The notes under the pieces were generated by a model. That model was not told the DNA's origin. It worked only from the letters and a program-made list of their open reading frames with translations, and did no database searches. Shown here piece after piece: positions 10,400-21,342 of a stretch of 64,000 nucleotides of DNA; positions within the stretch are counted from its first letter, which is position 1; the number at the start of each line of letters is the position of its first letter. Position numbers and translations under genes: made by a program. The DNA lies in contig OX421499.1 of NCBI GenBank assembly GCA_949126835.1, forward strand, positions 26,168,490 through 26,232,489, given 5' to 3'. Source of the stretch: Anisus vortex (taxonomy: Eukaryota > Mollusca > Gastropoda > Planorbidae).

Positions 10400-11923
10400 G
10401 TTTATTCTTTTCTTGCACAAAAATGATCACTTGTTTATCGGTTGTATTCTGTGCATATTTATATTTAAAAACATTGAAGGCTTACGCAACATAAAATATT
10501 ACAAATGATAGGACATTTTAAAAGTCTTAAGCTTTGCCTGCCGGACGGACGACATTAGGCTAAAATGGAGGACATGTCCTCCTTTAGCTGGACGTCTGGC
10601 AACGAGGGAAAATAATAGCGTTGTTTATGTGTAAACTTTCACTTAAGTTTAGTTTTGCAAAAAGTTTTCGTATACTTTTTAAATTTGAAAACTCTTTACT
10701 AAGAGTTTCTTTTGTCGACTATTGAGTGTATGTGTGTGTGTGTGTATGTGTGTGTGGGGGTGGTGGAAGGGCGGAGGGCTTTACGTGGATCTTAGTTTAC
10801 TAGCACCATTTGCAGTAATTCGCTTGATGGGTAATTGAGCCATGGTGAAAGTTGTGCAATGAATTTAATTTGGTTTTCTATGGTGCCTACCTCGATGCCC
10901 CAAGACATTGCTTTTTTTTTTGCTGCTTAATGATTAAGGCCTGTTGGTAGTTACATACAATTAGTCAGGCATCCACTAATTCTAGTACACAATCATCCAC
11001 ATACTCTACCATCTAGTTATCTAAAAAGACTGTATAAAACACTGAACCAAGGCTCCATCACCGCCCCCTCTTTGTCGGCTTTCAAATCATCAATGGACCA
11101 AATACCGCCACTGAAACTCCGTCGTCTAAGTATAACTCCTGTATGTTATAAACATATTAAGTATGTAGTTAAGTAGTTAACGCAAACTTTTGAACATTCA
11201 AGTTTACCCTTAAATTGTGGACTTTTTCCTCGGGTCTAAAGGGGTCTCCACAGAACAATGAAGAAGAAGTAAAGTTCGGCGGCTATCCGCCACCGCCACA
11301 GTAGCTAAGTACAACATGGGCGCCAGCCCACAAAAACCAAACAAAGTCACGAACTTATGCCCCCGGTCGTGATCATTCACATCACGTGCAAAGTAACCAG
11401 GGCTGCTCACACACACACACACATCATGTGTCCACGTGGGTAAGTTTCCTCTACCTAATGAGGTTGCCTTCCACCTTCCACCACCCGACCCCCCTCCGCC
11501 CCGTGCCCCCTACTCTCCGCCCCGTGCCCCCCCCCCTCGTCCAAAACAAATAAATAGAAATGCGACGCAATCCAATTATGTAAAAATTCTACGTGGCCAC
11601 TGCACATGGTGTAGTATTGGTTTAGAGGCCAGATGTCTGTCAAGAACTAAGTCAAAAGAGACGAATGCATCCTGACACGAGTCAGGCCTATAGGACAATA
11701 ATTTAGAATTTAAAATATAGAGGGACATCGTACGTTGATTCAGATAATAACATTTCAATCATGCCCTTGTGGCTTTTTGAATTCTTTATATATGTCTCAA
11801 AATGTTTTTACGAACTACTTTCTTTGTGTACGACCTGGATTTGGGAAGGCTAATTGACACATTTACCACCATTCTATCAAGCTGAAACTTGGTACATAGA
11901 CGTTGAGCCCCTGACAGCACATT
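10400..11923. other. Intronic sequence, no gene recognised
   Basis: Contains a 16-bp palindrome GGAGGACATGTCCTCC at 10567-10582, a GT run near 10730-10760 and C-rich patches at 11480-11540. Short proline-rich frames there are compositional. Confidence 0.45.
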
Positions 11924-12308
11924 CACGGTGTGTAAACTCCCACTCTGAGAAATGTACACGGTGTGTCAACTCCCACTCTGAGAAATGTACACGGTGTGTC
12001 AACTCCCACTCTGAGAAATGTATATGGTGTGCCAAATCCCACTCTGAGAAATGTACATGGTGTGCCAACTCCCACTCTGAGAAATGTACATGGTGTGCCA
12101 ACTCCCACTCTGAGAAATGTACACGTTGTGCCAACTCCCACTCTGAGAAATGTACACGGTCTGTCAACTCCCACTGAGAAATGTACACGGTGTGTCAACT
12201 CCCACTCTGAGAAATGTACATGGTGTGTCAACTCCCACTCTGAGAAATGTACATGGTGTGCCAACTCCCAATCTGTGAAATGTACACGGTGTGTCAACTC
12301 CCACACGG
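11924..12308. repeat. 33-bp minisatellite
   Basis: About 12 copies of a 33-bp unit containing AACTCCCACTCTGAGAAATG. Copies vary at CACGG/CATGG and GTC/GCC. A 3-bp deletion near 12174 shifts the frame. The cysteine-rich 11-residue repeat frame is an artefact. Confidence 0.9.
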
Positions 12309-13649
12309 AAATCTGAAATGGTTTGTCAACTACAAAAAAAATTCCTAAAGTTCATCACCTCACCCTTATGCAAAAATATTCTGTTTACCACCTCTTCCTT
12401 GAGAGGGGTAACTCGAGAAGTTGGGTAGTAGGGGCGATGTTAAGGGCTTGGAGCGATGAAGGGAGAGGGTGGAAGTACGTAGAAGGGTGGAAGAAGGAGA
12501 CGTCTCTAGTTGACTTGTCCATCAACTATTTTGCTTCGTTTTCTTCTAAAACTGGTTCTTGTTGATTCAATCAAACCTAACCTCTTCGTTTCCTCTCTGC
12601 TTGTCACCCCTGGACTCCCCACGGACATAGCTTACAAAATATGAGACAATGGCCCTTAATCTTCACACTCTTAGCACTATACAAATCGTGACAAGAATAT
12701 TCACCTGCTGTCTTCAGAGACTGGATTCACAAACATTAGAATTCGATCTAGATGCTAACAAATCGCTAAATATATCCACACGATTATGACACCTTTTTAA
12801 GCCGCAATTCAGTGGCGTAACCAGGTTTTGCTGCAAGGGGCAAGGAACGTTTTTGAAAAAAATGCCCGACTTTTCGCACGTTTTTTGAGGCTAGATGTAT
12901 GAAGTCTTTGTTCTTGTATTATTCTGGAATAAAGTGCCAAAAGCCTCTAAAGTGTTACACGTATACCCGGTGCCTCAGTGAACTATGCAGTTTTTATTTC
13001 ACCTCCTACAATTCTTTGCAAAGCAACTATATCTATTAGTGCTGGAACATAGTGCAAAATTGTTTGCATCTACTGATGATTTTATTAGATGTTCATCTAA
13101 TATAGTGAAGAGACGCGATATGCTTCTAGTGGAGCGCATTATTGTTATTGTTGTTGTTTTTTTTTTTGTTTTTTTTAAAGACTAGATAAATTACAAGAAG
13201 TCGTTTATAGATAATTTAATTGTATTGAGTTGTATCATTTTTACTTACTGTATCTCTGTTGTCCCAAATACTAAACAGCCTCTACGATACATTTTAAGAA
13301 CATCCAACCGCTGTTAAAATACCAAACCCGAAAGTTATTTCATTTAAAAAACTGAATTTCGTAAGAAAACGTTCTTTCTCTTCTATTTGTTTTCAATGTG
13401 TGTATCTTTAACTAAATTCTTGGCAAAGGTTTGTAGATAAACTCACTCACTCACGATAAGTAAAAAAGCCAGCATGCTAAAAATAATGTTATTAGCTTTT
13501 GTTGAGTACTTCATCTAGCGCCTATCAATTTCACTCTCATTTTTCACTACCCCAATATCACTGTCATGGCGCACAGTTTTATCTTAAGGGAAATTTTCAA
13601 ATTAATCTTTAAGAACCGACTTACAAGTAGATTGGCTAAGGTGTAAGTC
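12309..13649. other. Stretch without recognised gene
   Basis: Unannotated intronic sequence. A GTGGCGTAACCAGG motif at about 12814 looks like a transposon scrap but is too short to assign. Confidence 0.4.
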
Positions 13650-14145
13650 TACGTGTGCAGGCCTATATAGAAAATAGTCATCTGTTGGGTATTCCATAAT
13701 TACAAGTAGTCTGACTCTTGTTTTACATGTGTAGGCCTATATATAAAGTATTCATATGTTGGGTATTCCATAATTAAAAGTAGACTGACTCATGTGTTAC
13801 ATGTGTAGGCCTATATAGAAAATATTCATCTGTTGGGTATTGCATAATTTCAAGTAGCCTGAACCATGTGTTACATGTGTAGGCCTATATAGAAAATATT
13901 CATATGTTGGGTATTCCATAATTACAAGTAGACTGACTCATGTGTTACATGTGTAGGCCTATATAGAAAATATTCATCTGTTGGGTATTCCATAATTACA
14001 AGTAGACTGACTCATGTGTTACATGTGTAGGTTTATATAGAAAATATTCATCTGTTGGGTATTTCATAATTACACGTAGACTGACTCGTGTGTTACATGT
14101 GTAGGCCTATTTAGAAATTATTCATCTGTTGGGTATTTCATAGGT
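13650..14145. repeat. 74-bp tandem repeat
   Basis: About seven copies; GGCCTATAT recurs every 74 bp (13660, 13734, 13808, 13882...). Each unit contains TCTGTTGGGTATTCCATAAT and TGTGTTACATGTGTA. Confidence 0.85.
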
Positions 14146-14171
14146 ATGTCAATGATTGCATAAAGACTTAC

Positions 14172-14303
14172 TCTAACTGTGTCCCCTTTCTCCTCCATAT
14201 AAGAGTCTGTTGAAATGATCAGGTTTTCAGTAGAAGCAGGCTCTATTTCCGGGGCAGTCTCAGCAGCCGGAACCGGATTGTTGTTATTAACTCTTGGGTT
14301 CAT
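14172..14303 (-). CDS. Candidate short exon, unknown acidic peptide
   Basis: An ATG opens 44 codons ending exactly at a consensus donor (GTAAGT, complement of 14166-14171), in phase 0. The peptide is rich in Asn, Pro, Glu, Ser and Thr (NNNNPVPAAETAPEIEPAS) and matches no domain I know. It is divergent from the THAP fragment at 14386, with 82 bp between the two starts. It may be a gene start or part of a transposon; the 74-bp array begins immediately downstream. Function unknown. Confidence 0.25.
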
Positions 14304-14385
14304 TGACAAGTCTTAAATATTATGAATGCATAAAGGTTTGGCGTGTGCAACATTTCCGGTCCTATTCGTTCATTTGCTTCAAAAC

Positions 14386-14508
14386 ATGTATGTGTGCTGC
14401 GTTACTAGTTGTACGAAAAGATGTAAGGGATTAAATTTTATTTCATTTCCAAAGGATGTTGGCAAAAGGAAACAATGGATTGTGAATGTCAGACGTGAAG
14501 AATCACCT
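14386..14508 (+). pseudogene. THAP zinc-finger N-terminal fragment
   Basis: In frame from the ATG at 14386 the peptide begins MYVCCVTSC and continues FISFPKD then RKQWIVNVRREE. This is the N-terminal half of a THAP DNA-binding domain: C-x2-4-C, FP and conserved Trp. The distal C-x2-H and AVPTIF part is absent in any frame nearby, and no clean donor was found, so this is a fragment or one exon of a broken gene. THAP domains occur in P and Kolobok transposases and in host transcription factors. Confidence 0.55.
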
Positions 14509-14689
14509 CTATATAATATCAAACTTAATTGCTTGATTAAAAGAACTTTCGTGTTTTTTGTTTGTTCTTATGTACCTTTGCATTGTGTTTTTTTAGTAAC
14601 CGAGAAACTCTTGACTAATTTATTTTATAAACAAGCTAAATTGATTTTAACGCGACTAACACTTTGAGTATATGTACCCATGAGCGTCA

Positions 14690-14851
14690 TATACATATAT
14701 ATTAGATATATAGATAGATAGGAGGGTCGATATATCGATAGATAGGTAGGTAGATAGATAGATGGATAGTTAGATATATAGGTAGGTAGGTAGGTAGATA
14801 GATAGATAGATAGGTAGGTAGATATATAGATAAATAGATAAATAGAAAAAC

Positions 14852-14893
<42 letters not shown>

Positions 14894-14945
14894 TTAGATA
14901 GATAGATAGATAGATAGATAAAATCTAGATAGATAGATAGACACA
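14690..14945. repeat. GATA/GTAG microsatellite
   Basis: Runs of GATA, with GTAG and ATATAG variants. Open frames rich in SIYL are artefacts. Confidence 0.9.
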
Positions 14946-15315
14946 TGAATTGGAATTGAGAACAATTAAATAAACGATCATAGAGAAACAAAACTACAGA
15001 CATTCAATGCATACCTTCCATTAATGGCAAATAAATAGGGATAAACATGCAACACGATACGCGAAAATATAAACTTTTTTATTCAGCGTAAAATAACTTT
15101 GTAATAGATTGTAATCAGATGACACATTTATTTTAATGAAGACGGTAAGGCGAAGCAATATTATCATCATAGTGTTTTGTTATATTATCGTATGTTATCC
15201 CCATGGCAACTATAATGATCCGAAGAGAAACAAATATTACACAAAACCAGACTTAGGCTAGCTAGTCTACTTCTAGATTTAATTAAAAAAGGAATATTTA
15301 AATATGTATACTAAG

Positions 15316-15369
<54 letters not shown>

Positions 15370-15731
15370 GTTTGTGTGTGTCAGAAAGTGATTGAGCGCG
15401 TGAGTTAATCGGTTCATAAGTCGGTCAAATGATTGATTAAGTGAGTCAGTTTATCAGACAACGAGTGAGTGTTTAAGTGATGGAGTGAGTTAGAATGGAC
15501 GAGCCTCTATCTTACGCATAGAATGTTTTCTTGTATTAAAGAAACAACAACTCCTCTTTGTAGTTGTAGACTATGTGTTCTTGAATTATTATGCCTCTTT
15601 GTTGTATTACATATATTATATGTATATAAACATTACAAACACATCACATAAATACAATAACAATTTAAATGTATACAATTATTCTCTTTTAATCGCCTAT
15701 TTCCGAAACATAAGAAAATCCATCGTCTACT
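14946..15731. other. Unannotated stretch with (AT)n run
   Basis: Contains (AT)n at 15318-15366. A near-match to an RFX half site (CCATGGCAAC) lies at 15201-15210. Nothing coding. Confidence 0.4.
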
Positions 15732-17046
15732 AAGCCAAAGAAAGAAATTAGTTCCACGTAAAGCTACAAAAAGAAATTTGTTCCATGTAAAGTTACAGAA
15801 AGAAATTAGTTCCACGTAAAGCTACAGCAAGAAATTAGTTCCACGTAAAGCTACAGCAAGAAATTAGTTCCACGTAAAGCTACAGCAAGAAATTAGTTCC
15901 ACGTAAAGCTACAGAAAGAAATTAGTTCCACGTAAAGCCAAAGAAAGAAATTAGTTCTACGTACAGCTACAGAAAGAAATTAGTTCTACGTACAGCTACA
16001 GAAAGAAATTTGTTCCACGTAAAGCTACAGAAAGAAATTTGTTCCACGTAAAGCTACAGAAAGAAATTAGTTCCACGTAAAGCTACAGAAAGAAATTTGT
16101 TCCACGTAAAGCTACAGAAAGAAATTTGTTCCACGTAAAGCTACAGAAAGAAATTTGTTCCACGTAAAGCTACAGAAAGAAATGTGTTCCACGTAAAGCT
16201 ACAGAAAGAAATTAGTTCCACGTAAAGCTACAGCAAGAAATTAGTTCCACGTAAAGCTACAGAAAGAAATTCGTTCCACGTAAAGCTACAGAAAGAAATT
16301 AGTTCCACGTAAAGCTACAGAAAGAAATTCGTTCCACGTAAAGCTACAGAAAGAAATTAGTTCCACGTAAAGCTACAGAAAGAAATTCGTTCCACGTAAA
16401 GCTACAGAAAGAAATTAGTTCCACGTAAAGCTACAGAAAGAAATTAGTTCCACGTAAAGCTACAGAAAGAAATTCGTTCCACGTAAAGCTACAGCAAGAA
16501 ATTAGTTCCACGTAAAGCTACAGAAAGAAATTAGTTCCACGTAAAGCTACAGAAAGAAATTAGTTCCACGTAAAGCTACAGAAAGAAATTAGTTCCACGT
16601 AAAGCTACAGAAAGAAATTTGTTCCACGTAAAGCTACAGAAAGAAATTTGTTCCACGTAAAGCTACAGAAAGAAATTAGTTCCACGTAAAGCTACAGAAA
16701 GAAATTAGTTCCACGTAAAGCTACAGAAAGAAATTAGTTCCACGTAAAGCTACAGAAAGAAATTCGTTCCACGTAAAGCTACAGCAAGAAATTAGTTCCA
16801 CGTAAAGCTACAGAAAGAAATTAGTTCCACGTAAAGCTACAGAAAGAAATTAGTTCCACGTAAAGCTACAGAAAGAAATTAGTTCCACGTAAAGCTACAG
16901 AAAGAAATTAGTTCCACGTAAAGCTACAGAAAGAAATTAGTTCTACGTAAAGCTACAGAAAGAAATTAGTTCCACGTAAAGCTACAGAAAGAAATTAGTT
17001 CTACGTACAGCTACAGAAAGAAATTAGTTCCACGTAAAGCTACAGA
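15732..17046. repeat. 29-bp minisatellite, about 45 copies
   Basis: The unit contains TTAGTTCCACGTAAAGCTAC followed by AGAAAGAAA. Variation is concentrated at one position (TTAG, TTTG or TTCG) and at AGAAAG/AGCAAG. The mixed order of these variants suggests repeated block duplication. It is edged by more diverged copies on the left. Confidence 0.95.
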
Positions 17047-17574
17047 AAAAAAAATGTTCAAAATCTAGCCACCGAGAAAGACGTGCCTTTTACGTCTGAG
17101 AAATCGTAACCCGAGGACAAACAGGACAGAATCGAGTTACTCACTCGGGGAGTCGGGAAATGTCTAGAATTCTCTCTTCTCTTGCTCACCCACCTCATCA
17201 TGTTATTAACATACTAGCCTTGAGCTCTAACGGAACTCACATTTCATATAACGGGTTTTTTATCTGTCTTTCTTTGGGCCAAACGTTTCATTGTGATATC
17301 ATGGGCAAATTGTTGTATGTTTATATTTATTTTTGTGGTGTATTATCTGTTGTGTTTTGGGTGCTAACTGTGTGTATCAACGCGTGTCTGTCAAAACACG
17401 GTCCTCCAGGCTATCTATCGATCTAGCGATGCATCTATTGAGCTATCAACTTACTCACCAAACTATCCATCCACACAACAATCTATCTATCTGTTAGCCC
17501 GGCTACTATTAGTCTGTTTATTTCTCTATATCTATTTTTTTCATCTCTTTCTGTCTCTCTCTCTCTCTCTCTGT
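17047..17574. other. Stretch without recognised gene
   Basis: Ends in a (CT)n run at about 17547-17572. An 88-residue frame at 17160-17426 has a hydrophobic middle but no splice signals or recognisable domain, so I do not call it. Confidence 0.4.
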
Positions 17575-17579
17575 ATATA

Positions 17580-18303
17580 TATAAAGTAGTCCTTGTGTGT
17601 TATCCGACTCCCACTCGTTAATTTAAAGACACGTGACCGTATTGTCTCATTTTTTATTTTGCAATATCGCTACTGACATGCGACTTCTCTAGCGTAGTGG
17701 TTAGTGTATCCAACTGCCATGCGGGCGACCTAGGTTCGATTCCTCACTGATAGCTTTCTTTTTGCTTTTCTTTTTTTTTTAATTTCGATTATTTTGACTT
17801 TAAAATAAAGATTTTAAAGAATTTTAGGACTTAAAGCTTTCCTAAAATGTTTTCAGCAACTTAAATGTAATCATTATATTTTAGACGCATACGATAATCG
17901 TAACCTTTTAGTTAAATAAAAAGACATGCTTTTTTAACCCGATTACAATATTAATTTTAAATTACCTTCTTAAATTAATGTTTTCAGTAAATAAATAATT
18001 ATAATAATTTTAAAATTATTATAGCCTTCTATCCATTGTCGTTGATAAAATGTAACTATGTAGTTTTTTCCACGGGTAAAGCCGGGCAATTTAGCTTTTT
18101 GTTAAAAAAAAAAGACATGTCTATTTTTAACCCGATTACAATATTCATTTTTAATTACTGTCCTAAATGTTTTCAGTAAATAATTTTTTTTTTTTAATAT
18201 TAGATCTATAACTTTCTGTTTATTGTAGTTTATGAAATTTTTATCTGTAGCTTATTAAGACCAATTTAATTTTCTCCCGGGCGTCGCCGAGGAATTTAGC
18301 TGA
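17580..18303 (+). mobile_element. Dispersed repeat C with embedded tRNA-like sequence
   Basis: Begins right after a microsatellite with TAAAGTAGTCCTTGTG and TTATCCGACTCCCA, shared with a second copy at 63748. A tRNA-like segment follows at about 17690-17752: A box TAGCGTAGTGGTTAG and B box GGTTCGATTCC; its anticodon region TGCCATGCGGG resembles tRNA-Gly(GCC). The right end has a GC hairpin (CTCCCGGGCG...) followed by ATTTAGCTGAG, reminiscent of Helitron-type 3' ends. It is non-autonomous. Confidence 0.5.
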
Positions 18304-18345
18304 GCGAGTCTTTCCGAGTGTTTAGTGTTGCTTGATATCACAGTA

Positions 18346-18400
18346 CTAGTGGTTATGCCCGTCAAAATGACGGAGAAACGAATGATTACAGGGTGTTTTC
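18346..18400 (-). mobile_element. Helitron-like 3' terminus
   Basis: On the minus strand the sequence ends with a perfect 6-bp hairpin (CCGTCA/TGACGG, around 18360-18374), then GGGCATAACCA and CTAG followed by T. A hairpin just inside CTRR before a T is the Helitron 3' signature. Two related ends lie at 53664 and 53797. The 5' TC end was not located. Confidence 0.45.
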
Positions 18401-18794
18401 TTAAAAAAGAAAGGAAAATATAACTAACATTTTAACAATAAAAACTGTAGTGAGAACGAATCTTTCGGTATTGAATTTTTTTTTTTTTTTTTTTTTTATT
18501 GAAAGCATTTCAAAGGGAGGTCATTCTGAAATGGCGCTCAGTTTAGAAATTAAATTAACAAATGAAGCAATATTGTTTATATAATAAAAATTTCTTTTGA
18601 AGGATGTTTCCAATTTATACATTTAACTTTTGTGCCGATCGATCAAACGGCCTAAGAGCCTATAGTGAACAAACAAATAAATATACAATCATAAACTCAC
18701 GGTAATTATATATACTGATTGTTATTGTTATCGAAAAGCGTCCTTCTAATAATAGCAATAGCCCAAAACGCGCTGCTAATATACCAATATCGTA
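18401..18794. other. Unannotated stretch with poly-T
   Basis: Poly-T at 18478-18497. Nothing else seen. Confidence 0.4.
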
Positions 18795-19045
18795 CAGCAC
18801 GCTGCTAATATGACAATCATCATCATCAATCCCTTAACCATTGTGATCGTTGGGGGGAAGTCATTGGACACCTCATCAGTCAACATTCTCCACTTTTGCC
18901 TGTTTCGAGCGGTGGTCAATAGTTTAGTCAACTGCAGCCCCTGTCCAATATTTTATGTTGTCAACCAGCATCTCCGCTGACAGCCTCTCCGACGTCCACC
19001 TTCTACAGTGCCTTGGAGGATTGTTTTTGGCAGGTTATTATGCCG
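18795..19045 (-). pseudogene. LINE C-terminal remnant, second type
   Basis: Minus-strand translation gives RRWTSERLSAEMLVDNIKYW followed by TGAAVD. This resembles the tail of endonuclease-reverse transcriptases of the kind that ends with an xxNIxxWTG motif and a short block of Arg/Asn-rich residues. Frameshifts and stops interrupt it. No 5' part is present. Confidence 0.45.
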
Positions 19046-20089
19046 CAACATATATAATATAACAATATTTCATAACGTTTTGCTAGTATACCGATAACCT
19101 ATAGCGTCCTGATAATATAACAATAGCAATAACCCATAGCGTCCCACTAATACCACAAAAGCGTCCTCAGGGCATCCTGATAATATAACATTATCAATGA
19201 TTCGTAGCATCCTTTAAATATAACAATAGGCTTACTCCTAGAGTCCTGCTAATACGCTTATATAATAAACACTAAAATGTACCATCATCCTAACATAACA
19301 ATAAACTATAAACAGTAGCGTTTTGCTAATATAAATGAATAGAAACTTGACATGAAAACAAAAAAAAAATGAAGGGGGAAAAATCGATCTATTTATAGCA
19401 ATTCCCAATATTCATTCCCCTTTCATTCAGCTTTTCGACTAACGAGTGTTCGTCTGCGGTGTCATTAATTACTTCCCTTGGCACGCTATCCTCCTAGTGG
19501 CCAGATTTATCCGCTATGCCTTTGAAAAATAGGACTTTTTTTCTTCATAATCGAAAGAAAAGAACACACACAAAGAAAACAACTCATTCAACTAAAAGGC
19601 ACACACACACTAATTCATTCATATCTATACTAGACTATGGTATACTTCCTTTTCTTTCCCGCTTTTCCCATTGAGGCCTCGTGATTGTAGGACTGTGTCA
19701 GTTTTCTATCAAGACTGACCAGGATTTTCCCCACCGCTGATGATAATATAGCCTGACTTTTTGGTCGAGGTTTTTAATTCCATCTGAAGTCTCTTGGCAC
19801 AATAGGCCAGTGAAAGCCATTCTTCTTATTATTGATATTTTCCTTTTTCTTTTTTTTTTGTTACTTAAAAGTCTTTAGTCCCTGTCCGAAACTAAACCAA
19901 GTTTAGCATAAATATACTTTACTAGGCTGAAAGCAGACAAAGAAACAAAAATAGTGTTTCAGATGAAGGAAATGATACTCCTTGAAAGAAATATTTAGCA
20001 ACGGGAATAGTGGCTAATTTATCTGTCATGGATCCATACAAAATATACAGTTTTAGTTAGTGTGTGTGTGTGTTTGTAGGACGGGAGTC
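19046..20089. other. Stretch without recognised gene
   Basis: Several short phrases such as TAGCGTCC and GCTAATATAACAATA recur loosely between 18720 and 19330, suggesting a very diverged tandem repeat. Confidence 0.35.
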
Positions 20090-20289
20090 GGCAAACTACG
20101 GCACGCTTTGCCGAACTTGGCACGCAGCGCGAGTTTCAATGGCTTGCGGGAGACATTCAAAAAGGTTACTAAAATATCTTCTACAAAAAATTGATTGCTA
20201 AAGCAGGATAACTTTTAGGCTGTTGGCACGCTGAATGAATTAGAAATTCTACTTCGGCTCTGTATTATAAAAAAGGTTGCCGACCCCTG
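20090..20289 (-). mobile_element. hAT-like MITE, reverse orientation
   Basis: Begins CGGGAGTCGGCAAAC and ends GGTTGCCGACCCCTG. Interior landmarks CTTGGCACGCAG and GTTGGCACGCTGAATGAATT are the reverse complement of those in the 9650 copy. Confidence 0.75.
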
Positions 20290-20955
20290 GTGAAGGTTCA
20301 CTGTGTGTGTGTCAAGGCTTATTATTGAACCACCATGATTTATACCATTCCAGAAAATAAACTGGAAAATAATAGAAGTATTGATAAATAGAACATTAAA
20401 TCTCACTTGTATATATATATATATGATCACTCATCAAAACTATAAGGAACAGACAAATGAAATTCTTAGACACATCTATAGGAAAAATGGAAGATAGAAA
20501 GATAAGCTTTGTGTGGACAAATATCTGGTAGGAGAGACAGACGGAGACAAAGAATAACATACGTGGGAAGCTTGAAAGAATGGGCAACAAACAATAGCGC
20601 AAGCAGTAACGACTTCCTTGAAACAGCTAACAACCAAGAGAAATTGAAGAGTCATGATCGCCGTTCCAGACCTGGTAACTGATGATGATGATGCAAATAC
20701 GACACTAAAATTTAACAAAATACTTAGAAATGCTGAGAGATTAAAACAACAACATCACCTTACTTGCTTCAAATGCAATGAATTATTGTATGAATTATCT
20801 TTCTTGCAAAGACCCACCTGGCACGGAAATGGTCTGCTTCAACGAATCAGTAAAACCTACAAGCTTAACACCATTACAAAAAAACTATTATCAAACTTCA
20901 AGACTAGACAAGGACCATGCATGTTTATGAAAAGGAGTGTCCGCAGCATATAAGC
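20290..20955. other. No recognised gene
   Basis: A 99-residue frame at 20654-20953 shows no known domain, no splice context and no start context, so it is not called. Confidence 0.4.
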
Positions 20956-21275
20956 CAGTGACGTATTTAGGCATATTCCACATGTTTCATTGGAACAGGG
21001 GCCCCCCCCCCCACACAAAAGGGGCCCCCACACATCCCAAAAATAATATTTTAGTGATATCACCATTCTTTTATTGAAAATATCAAATAAAATTCATTTA
21101 TTCCCCTACAATTTTAAGCGCCCTAGTCCAACCAAGCTAAGCGCAACATACAATTCTGTGAATTAACAGCACTTTTCTGATGTATGTGGAGGACAGGAGT
21201 GAGGCCACGAGGGGCCCCCACATAAATTTGGAAAAAAGGGCCCCGACAATCCTAAATAAGGCCCTGATATAAGCT
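20956..21275. repeat. Dispersed repeat D (GGGGCCCCC family), copy 1
   Basis: Shares GACGTATTTAGGCAT, CATGTTTCATTGGAACAGG and ATTTATTCCCCTACAATTTT with copies at 26268-26465 and, more distantly, 52150-52435. The runs of C and G around GGGGCCCCC are typical of this family. Class not determined. Confidence 0.65.
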
Positions 21276-21305
21276 AACATAATACTTTGTATAATGATTT
21301 TCATT

Positions 21306-21342
21306 GTGTCTACTTTTAAATAGACTATTTAAAAGTAGACAC
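21306..21342. repeat. Perfect 37-bp palindrome
   Basis: Two 18-bp arms (GTGTCTACTTTTAAATAG and its exact reverse complement) flank a single central A. It could extrude a cruciform or be a collapsed inverted repeat. Confidence 0.9.

Noticed and set aside
10567..10582. GGAGGACATGTCCTCC palindrome
   Set aside because: Short and perhaps related to the GGAGGACAT unit of the 22-bp array; no further evidence for a separate element.
11436..11675. Proline-rich 79-residue frame
   Set aside because: Driven by C-rich runs, with an equally open opposite strand.
15732..17046. CRISPR-like regular repeats
   Set aside because: Repeats are directly adjacent with no unique spacers, and the genome is eukaryotic.
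17690..17752. Functional tRNA gene
   Set aside because: A and B boxes exist, but the acceptor stem does not pair convincingly and the segment is part of a dispersed repeat.
20654..20953. 99-residue plus-strand frame
   Set aside because: No domain, no splice or promoter context; could be chance.
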